A stretch of DNA of 34,389 nt, from contig CAZCYE010000005.1 in NCBI GenBank assembly GCA_964502775.1, positions 1 to 34,389 of the forward strand. Reading direction: 5' to 3'. The position numbers and the translations under genes are program-made. This DNA is from CAZCYE01 sp964502775 (GTDB lineage Bacteria; Actinomycetota; Acidimicrobiia; IMCC26256; PALSA-555). The first letter of the stretch is position 1. Each line of letters opens with the position of its first letter. The notes under the pieces are model-generated. The model saw only the letters and a list, made by a program, of their open reading frames with translations, searched no databases and was not told where the DNA came from. This document shows, one piece after another, positions 21,787 to 28,550 of this stretch.

Positions 21787-22320
21787 ATGGAGGACGGGTT
21801 GCACCTCCAGCGTCTCGTTCGAGACATCCCCGACTTCCCCAAGCCCGGGATCGTCTTCAAGGACGTGACGCCCCTGTTCGCCGACGCCGCGGCCTTCGAC
21901 GAGGCGACCATGCTCATGGCCGCCTCGTTTCCCCTGGAGGTCACCCAGGTCGTGGCCATCGAGGCGCGGGGCTTCATCCTCGGAGGGCCCATCGCGCGGC
22001 GCCTTGATGCCGGCCTGGTGCCGGTGCGCAAGCCCGGGAAGCTGCCGTGGGCCACGCACGCGCACACCTACGAGCTCGAGTACGGCACGGACACCCTCGA
22101 GATCCATCGCGACGCTCTCGCTCCCGGTGACCGCGTGCTCGTGGTCGACGACGTGCTGGCTACCGGCGGCACCGCCGAGGCCACATGTGGGCTGATCAGC
22201 GAGCACTTCGCGTGCGAGATCGTGGGCGTGGCGATCCTCCTCGAGCTGGTCGCCCTGAACGGCCGGGCCCGGCTCGAGTCGCGGGGTCACCGGGTCGAAT
22301 CGGTGCTGCACATGGGGTGA
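21787..22320 (+). CDS. apt: Adenine phosphoribosyltransferase
   Basis: The 177-aa cytosolic enzyme makes AMP from adenine and PRPP. DIPDFPKPGIVFKDVTPLF is the conserved N-terminal segment, IEARGFILGGPIA the base-binding loop, RKPGKLPW the flexible loop, and VLVVDDVLATGGTAEAT the PRPP-binding motif. ATG 21787 has GAGGAG (21777-21782) 4 nt upstream and gives the normal length. ATG 21766 in frame is an alternative. Unlike most neighbours this gene appears to use a ribosome site rather than a leaderless start; no TANNNT box lies at the usual distance. The 14-bp repeats are 83 nt upstream. Confidence 0.95.
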   Translation: MEDGLHLQRLVRDIPDFPKPGIVFKDVTPLFADAAAFDEATMLMAASFPLEVTQVVAIEARGFILGGPIARRLDAGLVPVRKPGKLPWATHAHTYELEYGTDTLEIHRDALAPGDRVLVVDDVLATGGTAEATCGLISEHFACEIVGVAILLELVALNGRARLESRGHRVESVLHMG

Positions 22321-22363
22321 TCGTGCCCCCATGGCCCGCAGGTTTCCGGCACCGCCCGGCCCC

Positions 22364-22447
22364 TACGCTCAGGTACCGGGGCCCGGATGCCGATACCTCT
22401 TCTGAGGGGTGGTGCTCGGCAAGCCCGAGCCTGGAGGTCGGAGTCCC
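22364..22447 (+). promoter_or_regulatory. Putative promoter and hairpin-bearing leader of the 22448 gene
   Basis: TACGCT (22364-22369) is a possible -10 box. The leader that follows contains AGGTA/TACCT inverted arms around a CCGGGGCCCGG palindrome and a clean hairpin, GCTCGG-caagc-CCGAGC (22414-22430). That is followed by the ribosome site GGAGGT (22433-22438), 9 nt before ATG 22448. The hairpin ends 2 nt before the ribosome site. No known riboswitch class was recognised. Confidence 0.35.
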
Positions 22448-23053
22448 ATGCAGCCATTGATGCGCAAGATCGTGATCGCGGGGGTCTGCCTCGCGGTCGC
22501 CGGATCCGGCGTGGCCGCGGCCGAGCTGCTCGGCGGCTCCGACGGGCCCCGAATCGAGGGCACCGCCGCGGGTTCGTCGTCACACTCGGACGACCAGGAC
22601 GAGCGCTCGGGCAAGGACGGCGGCGGCGCGGCGAAGGGGAGCGACGGATCGGCCGCGCAGCTCGATTCCTCCGGCTCATCGGCCATCGCCAAGCCCAAGG
22701 CGCCGGCCCCGCCTTCGACGTGCACCATGAGCCCGATTCAGTTGGTGGTGCCACCGACAGTGGAATCCGGGACCACGGCCGAGATCGACGCGACGGCGAG
22801 CTACGTGTGCGGCCCGGGTCCGGTGACGGTGCGGATCAGCGCGAGCGTGGTGGTCGGAGGGCTCACGTACGACGTCTCCCTCGCCAACCCCGACTACGTG
22901 CTCCAGGGCTCGTCGGTCCTGGCCCAGACTGCCCTGGTGCCGATCCCGGAGGGTGCGGCACCAGGCACCTACGTCGTCACCGTGCGAGCCACCGTGGGCG
23001 GGATCGAGATCGCCCGAGGCTCTGCCTCGGTAGTGGTCGTGGACGTCGCCTGA
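22448..23053 (+). CDS. Secreted hypothetical protein with disordered linker and beta domain
   Basis: The 201-aa precursor has a signal peptide (MQPLMRKIVIAGVCLAVAGSGVAAAE, cleavage probably after VAAA). A Ser/Gly/Asp/Lys-rich disordered stretch (about 30-85) follows, then a C-terminal beta-rich domain of about 105 residues with two cysteines (CTMSP, YVCGPGP) likely to form a disulfide. The domain has alternating strands ending in GTYVVTVRATVGGIEIARGSASVVVVDVA and looks immunoglobulin-like. I do not recognise a family. It is probably surface exposed or anchored by the N-terminal helix. The start is fixed by GGAGGT at 9-nt spacing. Confidence 0.75.
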   Translation: MQPLMRKIVIAGVCLAVAGSGVAAAELLGGSDGPRIEGTAAGSSSHSDDQDERSGKDGGGAAKGSDGSAAQLDSSGSSAIAKPKAPAPPSTCTMSPIQLVVPPTVESGTTAEIDATASYVCGPGPVTVRISASVVVGGLTYDVSLANPDYVLQGSSVLAQTALVPIPEGAAPGTYVVTVRATVGGIEIARGSASVVVVDVA

Positions 23054-23062
23054 CTGGTCTTG

Positions 23063-23079
23063 ACGGCGTGACGCGCCGT
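23063..23079 (+). terminator. Hairpin ACGGCG-tgacg-CGCCGT
   Basis: A 6-bp stem 9 nt after the stop of the secreted protein gene, without a U-tract. Weak but well placed. Confidence 0.4.
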
Positions 23080-23161
23080 GACGGGGCACCTCGCCACGTG
23101 TCTCCGCTCAGGCGCTGCGGTGGCGCTGCGGACTTCGGTCCTCGCAAAATTGTGCACCCCG

Positions 23162-23190
23162 TTCGACTCGGGCGTCCCGCTGGCTACCCT
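23162..23190 (+). promoter_or_regulatory. Promoter-like pair facing into the 3' end of xth
   Basis: TTCGAC (23162-23167), a 17-bp spacer and TACCCT (23185-23190) form a sigma-A-like promoter on the plus strand. No start codon lies at the leaderless distance and no plus-strand gene follows, so it could make a short RNA antisense to the end of xth. The rest of 23080-23255 shows no gene. Confidence 0.35.
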
Positions 23191-23238
23191 CCCGGGGTTC
23201 GGCCGCGACTGACGGTCGCCAATCGTTTCGCCAACCCT

Positions 23239-23268
23239 CCTCGCGGTGCGTCGTGTCAGTCCGCGAGG
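23239..23268. terminator. Hairpin CCTCGCGG / CCGCGAGG over the xth stop codon
   Basis: An 8-bp perfect stem (23239-23246 with 23261-23268). The xth stop codon lies in the loop. It can act as xth terminator on the minus strand or end a plus-strand short RNA. Confidence 0.5.
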
Positions 23269-24089
23269 TCCACCACCACGGGGGCATGGTCCGACGGTTG
23301 TTGGCCCTTGCGGGCGTTGCGGTCGACGAGTGCCCACGTGACCCGCTTCGCCACCGGCGCCGTGACCAGCACCAGATCGATGCGCATCCCGCGGTGCTGG
23401 TGGAAGTCGCCGCGGCGGTAGTCCCAATACGTGAAGAGCCCGTCGTCGGGGTAGACGAGGCGGAACGCGTCGACGAAGCCCCAGTCCTTCACTGCCGCCA
23501 CGGCATCGCGCTCGGGAGCGGTCACATGGGTCGCGCCCTCGAACGCCTTGGGCGACCAGACGTCACGGTCCTCGGGGGCCACGTTGAAGTCGCCGAGCAC
23601 CGCGACCGGGTCATCGGGGCTCGCGGTGGCGGCGAGCCAGTCGCGCAGCGACGCCAGCCACTCGAGCTTGCGTGCGTAGAAGTCGGTCCCGACCTCGCGG
23701 CCGTTGGGCACGTACACGCTGACTACGCGCACGCCCCCGCACGTGGCCGCGAGCACCCGGGCGTCGCCCTCGTAGGCATCGGCGATCGGACCCGCGCCCT
23801 CCCCGCCCGTCACGCCCGCCGTACCGGCACCGTCAGCCCCGCCGACGGCGAACCCGGTGGACACGTCGGCGAGCCCCACCCGCGACAGGATGGCGACGCC
23901 GTTCCAGCGGCCCTCGCCGTGGTGGGCCGCGTCGTAGCCCAGGGCGGAGAAGGTGAGGTGGGGGAAGGCGTCGTTGGCGAGCTTGGTCTCCTGGAGACAG
24001 CACACGTCGGGCTGGGCGTAGGCGAGCCACTCTTCGACCCGGGGCAGCCGGGCCTTCAGCGAGTTGACGTTCCAGGTGGCAAGTCGCAT
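23256..24089 (-). CDS. xth: Exodeoxyribonuclease III (AP endonuclease)
   Basis: The 277-aa enzyme belongs to the endonuclease/exonuclease/phosphatase family and repairs abasic sites. Motifs: ATWNVNSLKARL, CLQETKLA with the metal-binding Glu, VYVPNGREVGTDFYARKLEWL, VLGDFNVAPEDRDV (catalytic Asp/Asn), HQHRGMRIDLVLVTAPV and the final SDHAPVVVD with catalytic Asp-His. A Gly/Ala-rich insertion around residues 83-100 is unusual but does not touch the active site. The ATG has no TANNNT box nearby; it follows the purK stop by 48 nt and is probably transcribed with purK. Confidence 0.95.
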   Translation of the reverse strand: MRLATWNVNSLKARLPRVEEWLAYAQPDVCCLQETKLANDAFPHLTFSALGYDAAHHGEGRWNGVAILSRVGLADVSTGFAVGGADGAGTAGVTGGEGAGPIADAYEGDARVLAATCGGVRVVSVYVPNGREVGTDFYARKLEWLASLRDWLAATASPDDPVAVLGDFNVAPEDRDVWSPKAFEGATHVTAPERDAVAAVKDWGFVDAFRLVYPDDGLFTYWDYRRGDFHQHRGMRIDLVLVTAPVAKRVTWALVDRNARKGQQPSDHAPVVVDLAD

Positions 24090-24137
24090 GGGCTCATCAT
24101 GGCTCCGGGCCGGTCCTCGAGTCGGGCTCGCGACGCG

Positions 24138-25250
24138 TCACGACTCGACGAGCGCCCGGACCCGAGCCACATCGCGCTCGAGGTGGTCGGCGTCGTCGGC
24201 CACGAGCGTCACGTGGCCGAGCTTGCGCCCGGCGCGGGGCATCTTCTCGTAGTCATGGAGGAAGGCACCGGTGAGGCCGGCAAGGGCCGCGGGCTCCGGC
24301 ATCGCACCGATGCAGTTGACCATCGCCGCAACGCCTCGCGCCGCGGTGGATCCGAGGGGGAGTCCGAGGATCGCCCGCAGGTGGTTCTCGAACTGGCTCG
24401 TGGCCGCACCTTCGATCGTCCAGTGGCCGGAGTTGTGCACGCGGGGTGCGAGCTCGTTGGCGAGGAGTGCGCCGTCGCGCTCGAACAGCTCCACGGTGAG
24501 CACGCCCACGTGGTCGAACTCGTCCAGCAGGGCGCGCGCGAGGGCCTCACCCTCGGCCCGCATCGTGTCGCCGAGCCGCGGCGCCGGCGCCCGGCTGATC
24601 CGCAGGATCCCGTCCGCGTGGGAGTTCTCCACGAGCGGGTAGCACGCCGTGGCGCCGTCGAGGCCCCGCACGGCGATCACCGAGAGCTCTCGGTCGAAGT
24701 CCACGAGCTCCTCGGCGATGAGCGGCGCGTCGCCGAGCGCATGCCAGGCCCCGTCGAGCTGGGCGGCGCTCCGCACCACCTGTTGGCCCTTGCCGTCGTA
24801 GCCCCCGTGGCGCCGCTTCACCACGATGGGCAGGCCGAGCCGCTCGGCGGCAACGTCGAGCGTGGCGCGGCTCTCGACCCGGAGGAACTTCGGTGTGGCG
24901 ATGCCGAGCCGCTCGAAGGCCTGCTTCTCGGCCAGCCGATCCTGGGCGGTCTCGAGCACCCGGGCTCCGGGTCGCACCGGTGCGAGGGTGGCGGCATGGC
25001 GAGCGGAGGCCGCGGGGACGCCTTCCCACTCGTAGGTCACGACCGCGGCACCGTCGGCCAGGCGCGTCACCGCGTCGAGATCGTCGAGCGCCGCGACGAG
25101 CAATGGACCCATGCCGCCCGCGCTCGCGTCGGGTGAGGGGTCGAGGAACCGGAACGAGCATCCGAGCGCACCACCGGCGAGCCCGAGCATGCGCCCGAGC
25201 TGGCCACCCCCGAGCACGCTCACGAGTGGTCGGTCGCCGCCGGGGGTCAT
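24138..25250 (-). CDS. purK: 5-(carboxyamino)imidazole ribonucleotide synthase
   Basis: The 370-aa ATP-grasp enzyme converts AIR and bicarbonate to N5-CAIR in purine synthesis. The N-terminus VSVLGGGQLGRMLGLAG is the PurK signature, with LDPSPDASAGG and VVTYEWEGVP following. The ATP-grasp core has PIVVKRRHGGYDGKGQ, and the metal site lies in LLANELAPRVHNSGHWTIEGAATSQFENHLRA. The partner purE is not in the window. ATG 25250 lies 22 nt after the stop of the secreted protein gene upstream, so it is likely in the same transcript. No ribosome site is evident. Confidence 0.95.
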   Translation of the reverse strand: MTPGGDRPLVSVLGGGQLGRMLGLAGGALGCSFRFLDPSPDASAGGMGPLLVAALDDLDAVTRLADGAAVVTYEWEGVPAASARHAATLAPVRPGARVLETAQDRLAEKQAFERLGIATPKFLRVESRATLDVAAERLGLPIVVKRRHGGYDGKGQQVVRSAAQLDGAWHALGDAPLIAEELVDFDRELSVIAVRGLDGATACYPLVENSHADGILRISRAPAPRLGDTMRAEGEALARALLDEFDHVGVLTVELFERDGALLANELAPRVHNSGHWTIEGAATSQFENHLRAILGLPLGSTAARGVAAMVNCIGAMPEPAALAGLTGAFLHDYEKMPRAGRKLGHVTLVADDADHLERDVARVRALVES

Positions 25251-25272
25251 GCGGGCGGCGTGCGTGCGCGCC

Positions 25273-26397
25273 CTAGCAGCCGAACGCCTCGGTCGGGCAG
25301 CTCAGCGTGAGCGCCAGAGTGCCGTCGGCGGCCCGGGTCAACGACACGACGATCTTGTCCACGAGCCCGTTGCGCATCGCCCGCACCGAGGTGGTGCCGA
25401 CGGTGGCCTCGAACTCGAGCAACGTGGGCTTGATGTCGAGCGTCTGGCTCACGAAGATCGGCGCCGACGTGTACTGCACCGGTCCGCTCACCACCTTCAC
25501 GCGCACGCTGGTGGAGAACTGGTTGGTCACCTCGACCTGCTCCGGGATCACGTCGGAGAAGTTCTGGGTGAGGGCGGGCCCCGAGCCGCCGCGCCCGCCG
25601 GTGGGACTGATCACCGTGAAGCGCCCTTCACACGCGGCCACCTCGATCGTGTTGCTCGGCTGGGCCTCGAAGCCGGCCAACGCGGTGACGACACAGGATC
25701 GGGGGATCGCGACGCTGAGCTGCTGATTCGACGGGACAGGGATCGTGGCGCTCTCCAGCGGGGCACGGGCCACGGTGAACTCGGCCGGGTCATCGGTCTC
25801 GTTCATGAGGACGATCTCGATCTCGTTGCCCGGGCTCGGCGCGTCGTCCACGAAGACCGAGACCGGGCCGAAGCGGCGGGGGAGCCGGCGGTCCACCTGG
25901 TCGCGGAACGACGCCAGGCCGACGCCCGGCTCTTCGGTGAGGATCTCGACGCTGAACCGCAGGATCTTGCGCTCGGCGTCGTAACGAGGATCTTCGAGGA
26001 CCGCGACCACGATGTCGGAATCCTCGTCACCCCCGGCCAGGACCACGGCTGCGTTCGGCGCGCTCGTGGCGAACTGCCGGTCCCAACGATCCACGAAGCG
26101 CGCGAGCGGGACGGCGCGCACCACGCGCGCGGGTCGGTCGCTGAAGGCGGCGACGGTGCTCGTGACGTCGCGCAACACGAGCGCCCCGGAGTTGCCGTCG
26201 CCGTCGATGCGCAGCGAGCCCTTCTCGGCCGAGAGCGCGAACAGGAACGCGATGTCGGTGGTCCGAGGGTCGGTCCCGGCCCCGGCGGGAGCGAGGCTCA
26301 TGACCGCGAGGCACGCGGCGATCCCGACGATCCCGAGGCTCCCCAGCATCCGCGCGCGGGGGATGGGCGAACGAAGGTGCGTGCTCATGCGGGCCAT
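25273..26397 (-). CDS. Large secreted protein of unknown function
   Basis: The 374-aa precursor begins MARMSTHLRSPIPRARMLGSL, then a hydrophobic signal core and cleavage near APAGAG (about 40). The first mature domain (about 45-150) reads DIAFLFALSAEKGSLRIDGD, LVLRDV, FSDRPARVVRAVPLARFVDRWD, NAAVVLAGGDEDSDIVVAVLEDPRYD, a pattern I have seen in uncharacterised secreted proteins but cannot name. The rest is beta-rich with three to four Cys, including a terminal CPTEAFGC pair. ATG 26397 follows TACGAT by 6 nt, so it has its own leaderless promoter. It stands after two other exported or membrane proteins and before purK. Confidence 0.75.
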   Translation of the reverse strand: MARMSTHLRSPIPRARMLGSLGIVGIAACLAVMSLAPAGAGTDPRTTDIAFLFALSAEKGSLRIDGDGNSGALVLRDVTSTVAAFSDRPARVVRAVPLARFVDRWDRQFATSAPNAAVVLAGGDEDSDIVVAVLEDPRYDAERKILRFSVEILTEEPGVGLASFRDQVDRRLPRRFGPVSVFVDDAPSPGNEIEIVLMNETDDPAEFTVARAPLESATIPVPSNQQLSVAIPRSCVVTALAGFEAQPSNTIEVAACEGRFTVISPTGGRGGSGPALTQNFSDVIPEQVEVTNQFSTSVRVKVVSGPVQYTSAPIFVSQTLDIKPTLLEFEATVGTTSVRAMRNGLVDKIVVSLTRAADGTLALTLSCPTEAFGC

Positions 26398-26403
26398 CGC
26401 CAG

Positions 26404-26409
26404 ATCGTA
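26404..26409 (-). promoter_or_regulatory. -10 box of leaderless mRNA for the 26397 gene (and purK-xth)
   Basis: TACGAT on the minus strand, 6 nt before ATG 26397; purK and xth downstream lack boxes of their own. Confidence 0.6.
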
Positions 26410-26444
26410 GGCGGGGGAGCCATGGCCGCCTCGCCGAACCTGGC

Positions 26445-26744
26445 TCAGCTCGTGGCGTCGTCCGCGGTCGTGCCCGTCGCGGGCGTCGTGGGCGTCGCGG
26501 GCGGAGCCGGTGCCTTGGACTGGCCACGTTGCGCACGCCGGTCACGCCGGCCACGCAGTCGCCGCCGGGGAGGCGCCACGAACGCGATGAGCACGCCGAT
26601 CACGATGCCGACCCCGACCGCCACGAAGACCATGTTGGTGCCCAGCGCGATCACTTTGAAGGAGACCAGCCAGATGGCCAGGCCTATCCCGAAGAGGAGC
26701 CCGCCGAGGATCGCTCGCACCGGGCGTCGTGTGCCTCGTGCCAT
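26445..26744 (-). CDS. Small two-helix membrane protein
   Basis: The 99-aa product has a basic N-terminus (MARGTRRPVR), two hydrophobic helices (about 11-28 and 33-55) and a cytosolic or external Arg-rich then Pro/Thr/Ala-rich tail (APAPPATPTTPATGTTADD). ATG 26744 lies 4 nt after the stop of the upstream gene and is preceded by GAGGGG, so the two are co-translated. The tail codes from a GGCGTCG-type repeat. No family recognised; an accessory subunit of the preceding membrane protein is possible. Confidence 0.65.
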   Translation of the reverse strand: MARGTRRPVRAILGGLLFGIGLAIWLVSFKVIALGTNMVFVAVGVGIVIGVLIAFVAPPRRRLRGRRDRRAQRGQSKAPAPPATPTTPATGTTADDATS

Positions 26745-26748
26745 CCCC

Positions 26749-27435
26749 TCAGCCCCCCAGGTCCGGCCGGCCGGCCGATGGCGGGCCACCCGGGCCCTCG
26801 GTTTGCTCCAGGGTGGGCTCGATGTCGACGCCGGTGATCGTCTCCACCGCGAGCGCGGCGGCCCCGACCGGCCAGCCCAACAGGAGGAGCAAGATGCCCA
26901 TCAGCAGCGCGAGCGTCCCCACGTAGAAGGGGATGCTGCGCAGCACGCTGCTCGTGGTCTCGATCCAGCCACTGGCCACGCATTGCGCACCGTTCGCGCC
27001 TCGGCCCACGTACTCGATCTTCACCAGCCCGGCGAACGCGTCCATGCGGCCGAGGAAGCCGGCGTCGATGGTGAGCCGCTCCTTCAGCGACTCGACGCCC
27101 TCTTTCTGGGTCTCACCCCGGCGGTTCCTGATCTTGCCGCCGAACGAGACCGCGATCGCCCCCGATGTGGAGGCCTTCCAGCTGCCGTTCTGGAGCACTT
27201 GGTTGGTGTTGCCGCTGTACGCGAGGAATCCCTCGGGGTCGACCTGGAGCGGATCGTCCTGCGTGGCACCGCGTCCGGGCCCGCGCGCGCTGTCGATCGC
27301 TACCCGGTTGCGGTTGAGCGAATCGACCTCCCACGAGCAGCCCTTCGCGGTGCCGGCGCCTGCGGGTGCGGCGCCGAACGCCACGAGGCCCGCGACGAGG
27401 CCCGCCGTGGCGAGCAGTGCACCGACTCGGCGCAT
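26749..27435 (-). CDS. Exported protein with C-terminal membrane helices
   Basis: The 228-aa precursor has a signal peptide (MRRVGALLATAGLVAGLVAFGAAPAGAG) and an extracytoplasmic domain of about 135 residues with two Cys (GCSWEVD, AQCVASGW) likely disulfide-linked. A C-terminal hydrophobic region (about 167-200, SIPFYVGTLALLMGILLLLLGWPVG) and a Pro/Gly-rich end follow. The domain includes DPLQVDPEGFLAYSGNT and SFGGKIRNRRGE. I do not recognise the family. It is first of a set of three on this strand; its upstream region runs into the sequence gap, so its promoter may be missing. Confidence 0.7.
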   Translation of the reverse strand: MRRVGALLATAGLVAGLVAFGAAPAGAGTAKGCSWEVDSLNRNRVAIDSARGPGRGATQDDPLQVDPEGFLAYSGNTNQVLQNGSWKASTSGAIAVSFGGKIRNRRGETQKEGVESLKERLTIDAGFLGRMDAFAGLVKIEYVGRGANGAQCVASGWIETTSSVLRSIPFYVGTLALLMGILLLLLGWPVGAAALAVETITGVDIEPTLEQTEGPGGPPSAGRPDLGG

Positions 27436-27511
27436 CCCCCTACCCCCCGTCTCGGGTCCGGCGCCTCATCCCTCGCCTCGCCCCACGTAGCGGACCCGGT
27501 CTCGGACCCAC

Positions 27512-27611
27512 NNNNNNNNNNNNNNNNNNNNNNNNNNNNNNNNNNNNNNNNNNNNNNNNNNNNNNNNNNNNNNNNNNNNNNNNNNNNNNNNNNNNNNNNN
27601 NNNNNNNNNNN
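27512..27611. other. Assembly gap of 100 Ns
   Basis: Exactly 100 Ns, the conventional filler for a scaffold gap of unknown size. The region between the exported protein gene and the thermonuclease gene is therefore incomplete, and genes may be missing. Confidence 0.99.
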
Positions 27612-27628
27612 GGCGTGTCGAGCCCGAG

Positions 27629-28117
27629 ATGGCGCGTGCCGGGGCCCTGGTCGTCGCGGTCCTGGTGGCCGCCTCGGTCCTGGGGTGGTGGCTCGGCGGC
27701 TCGCGGCGCACGGCGTACCCGCACGCTCGTGTCGTCGAGGTGGCCGACGGCGACACGCTCGTGGTGGAGCTCCCGGATGGACGCACCGACACCGTCCGCC
27801 TGTTGGGTATCGACACCCCAGAGACCCATCACCCGACCAAGGGCGTGGAGTGCTTCGGCCCCGAGGCGTCCGCGTTCACCACCGCCCAGCTGCTCGGACG
27901 CACGGTGCAGCTCGAGCTCGACGTCGAGGAGCGCGACCTGTACGGGCGGCGTCTCGCGTACGTCAGCGTCGACGGACACCGCTTCGAGGAGGTGCTGCTC
28001 CGGCGGGGCTACGCGCGGCTGCTCGTGATCCCGCCCAACGTTCGCCACGGTCGCGAGTTCCTGGCGCTCGAGCTCGAGGCCCGTCGGGCCGGGCGAGGCC
28101 TGTGGGGCGCGTGCTGA
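27629..28117 (+). CDS. Thermonuclease (staphylococcal-nuclease family), membrane-anchored or secreted
   Basis: The 162-aa protein has an N-terminal hydrophobic segment (residues 5-23) acting as signal or anchor and an SNase domain. VADGDTLVVEL gives D42, VRLLGIDTPE gives R57 and E65, and RDLYGRRLAYV gives R107: the catalytic Arg-Glu-Arg and Ca2+-binding Asp set of the family is complete. C75 and the terminal C162 could form a disulfide. It would degrade DNA or RNA outside the cell or at the membrane. ATG 27629 is only 18 bases from the sequence gap, so promoter and a possible longer start cannot be judged. Confidence 0.9.
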   Translation: MARAGALVVAVLVAASVLGWWLGGSRRTAYPHARVVEVADGDTLVVELPDGRTDTVRLLGIDTPETHHPTKGVECFGPEASAFTTAQLLGRTVQLELDVEERDLYGRRLAYVSVDGHRFEEVLLRRGYARLLVIPPNVRHGREFLALELEARRAGRGLWGAC

Positions 28118-28164
28118 AGCCGATGAGGTGGGCGCGGACACCGACCGAAAGCCAGACTGCGAGC

Positions 28165-28455
28165 GAAATTGAGAGGACCCCGAGTAGCCATTGCGCCGAA
28201 GCGCTCCGGACTCCTCGGGGCCCTCGTCCCTTCGGACTACCCCTCTCGCCGTTGACCACGCACCCGGGCAGGTGCGCCGGTTCGGCTACCGAGGTCGGGC
28301 TCGGGCGGCCCTTCCCCGGGTTCGATGACAGCCCCGGTACTCGGTGCCGAAGCGAACTCCGACACTCGGGCACCGACCACGCCGCTCCGACCCGTCTTCC
28401 GGCCTGACCGGTTCGCACCGTCCAGACCGGTCCCGTGCCTTCGCGGACGCCGGCT
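28165..28455 (-). ncRNA. Candidate structured non-coding RNA (about 290 nt)
   Basis: No credible gene lies between 28118 and 28523. On the minus strand a canonical promoter ends at 28461 and the following ~290 nt are packed with hairpins: 28406-28412/28426-28432 (GACCGGT), 28341-28348/28369-28376 (TCGGTGCC), 28316-28320/28333-28337, 28278-28281/28288-28291, 28259-28264/28271-28276 (CGCACC), 28226-28229/28234-28237, 28178-28184/28214-28220 (CCCCGAG). The last encloses GCGC-TTCG-GCGC (a UUCG tetraloop on this strand). GAGAGG/CCTCTC (28242-28247/28171-28176) closes the 3' part into a three-way junction followed by AATTTCG, a plausible end. RNase P, tmRNA, SRP and 6S signatures were looked for and not found. 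Ends are estimates. Confidence 0.55.
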
Positions 28456-28460
28456 CGCTG

Positions 28461-28489
28461 AACGTACGCCTGGGAGTCCTCCCGGTCAA
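28461..28489 (-). promoter_or_regulatory. Consensus promoter of the candidate ncRNA
   Basis: On the minus strand TTGACC (28489-28484), a 17-bp spacer and TACGTT (28466-28461). It has the best -35/-10 pair I found in the window, unlike the protein-gene promoters, which show a -10 box but no clear -35. Confidence 0.65.
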
Positions 28490-28511
28490 GAGGGATTTCT
28501 CGTCTCGGCGT

Positions 28512-28517
28512 TAGGTT
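28512..28517 (+). promoter_or_regulatory. -10 box upstream of the zincin gene
   Basis: TAGGTT ends 6 nt before a GTG at 28524 that opens an 8-codon frame overlapping the zincin start, so the leaderless start would be the short frame. Confidence 0.55.
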
Positions 28518-28523
28518 GGCGCG

Positions 28524-28550
28524 GTGACTCGGCGACGCGCGTGCACGTGA
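28524..28550 (+). CDS. Possible leaderless 8-codon leader peptide coupled to zincin
   Basis: GTG at 28524, at the leaderless distance from TAGGTT, opens the frame MTRRRACT and stops at TGA 28548-28550. That TGA overlaps GTG 28547 of the zincin frame as GTGA, the same 4-base junction seen at corA/VIT and ddl. It would allow a ribosome starting on the bare 5' end to restart on zincin. The peptide is Arg-rich (codons CGG, CGA, CGC). Whether it is translated cannot be known from sequence. Confidence 0.4.
   Translation: MTRRRACT

Noticed and set aside
28315..28337. tRNA T-arm or tmRNA 3' end (GGGTTCGATGA)
   Set aside because: No 5-bp T-stem, acceptor stem or CCA partner can be formed; the loop here is 12 nt.
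25111..28407. 1098-codon plus-strand frame crossing the N gap
   Set aside because: It runs through Ns and antisense to purK and the secreted trio; composition is shadow-like.
28384..28412. SRP RNA (ffs) in the non-coding region
   Set aside because: The minus strand reads GGTCAGGCCGGAAG, close to the SRP loop, but the required GGNAGCAGCC half is missing.
28118..28523. RNase P RNA
   Set aside because: The universal GAGGAAAGTCC and ACAGAAA core sequences are absent on both strands.
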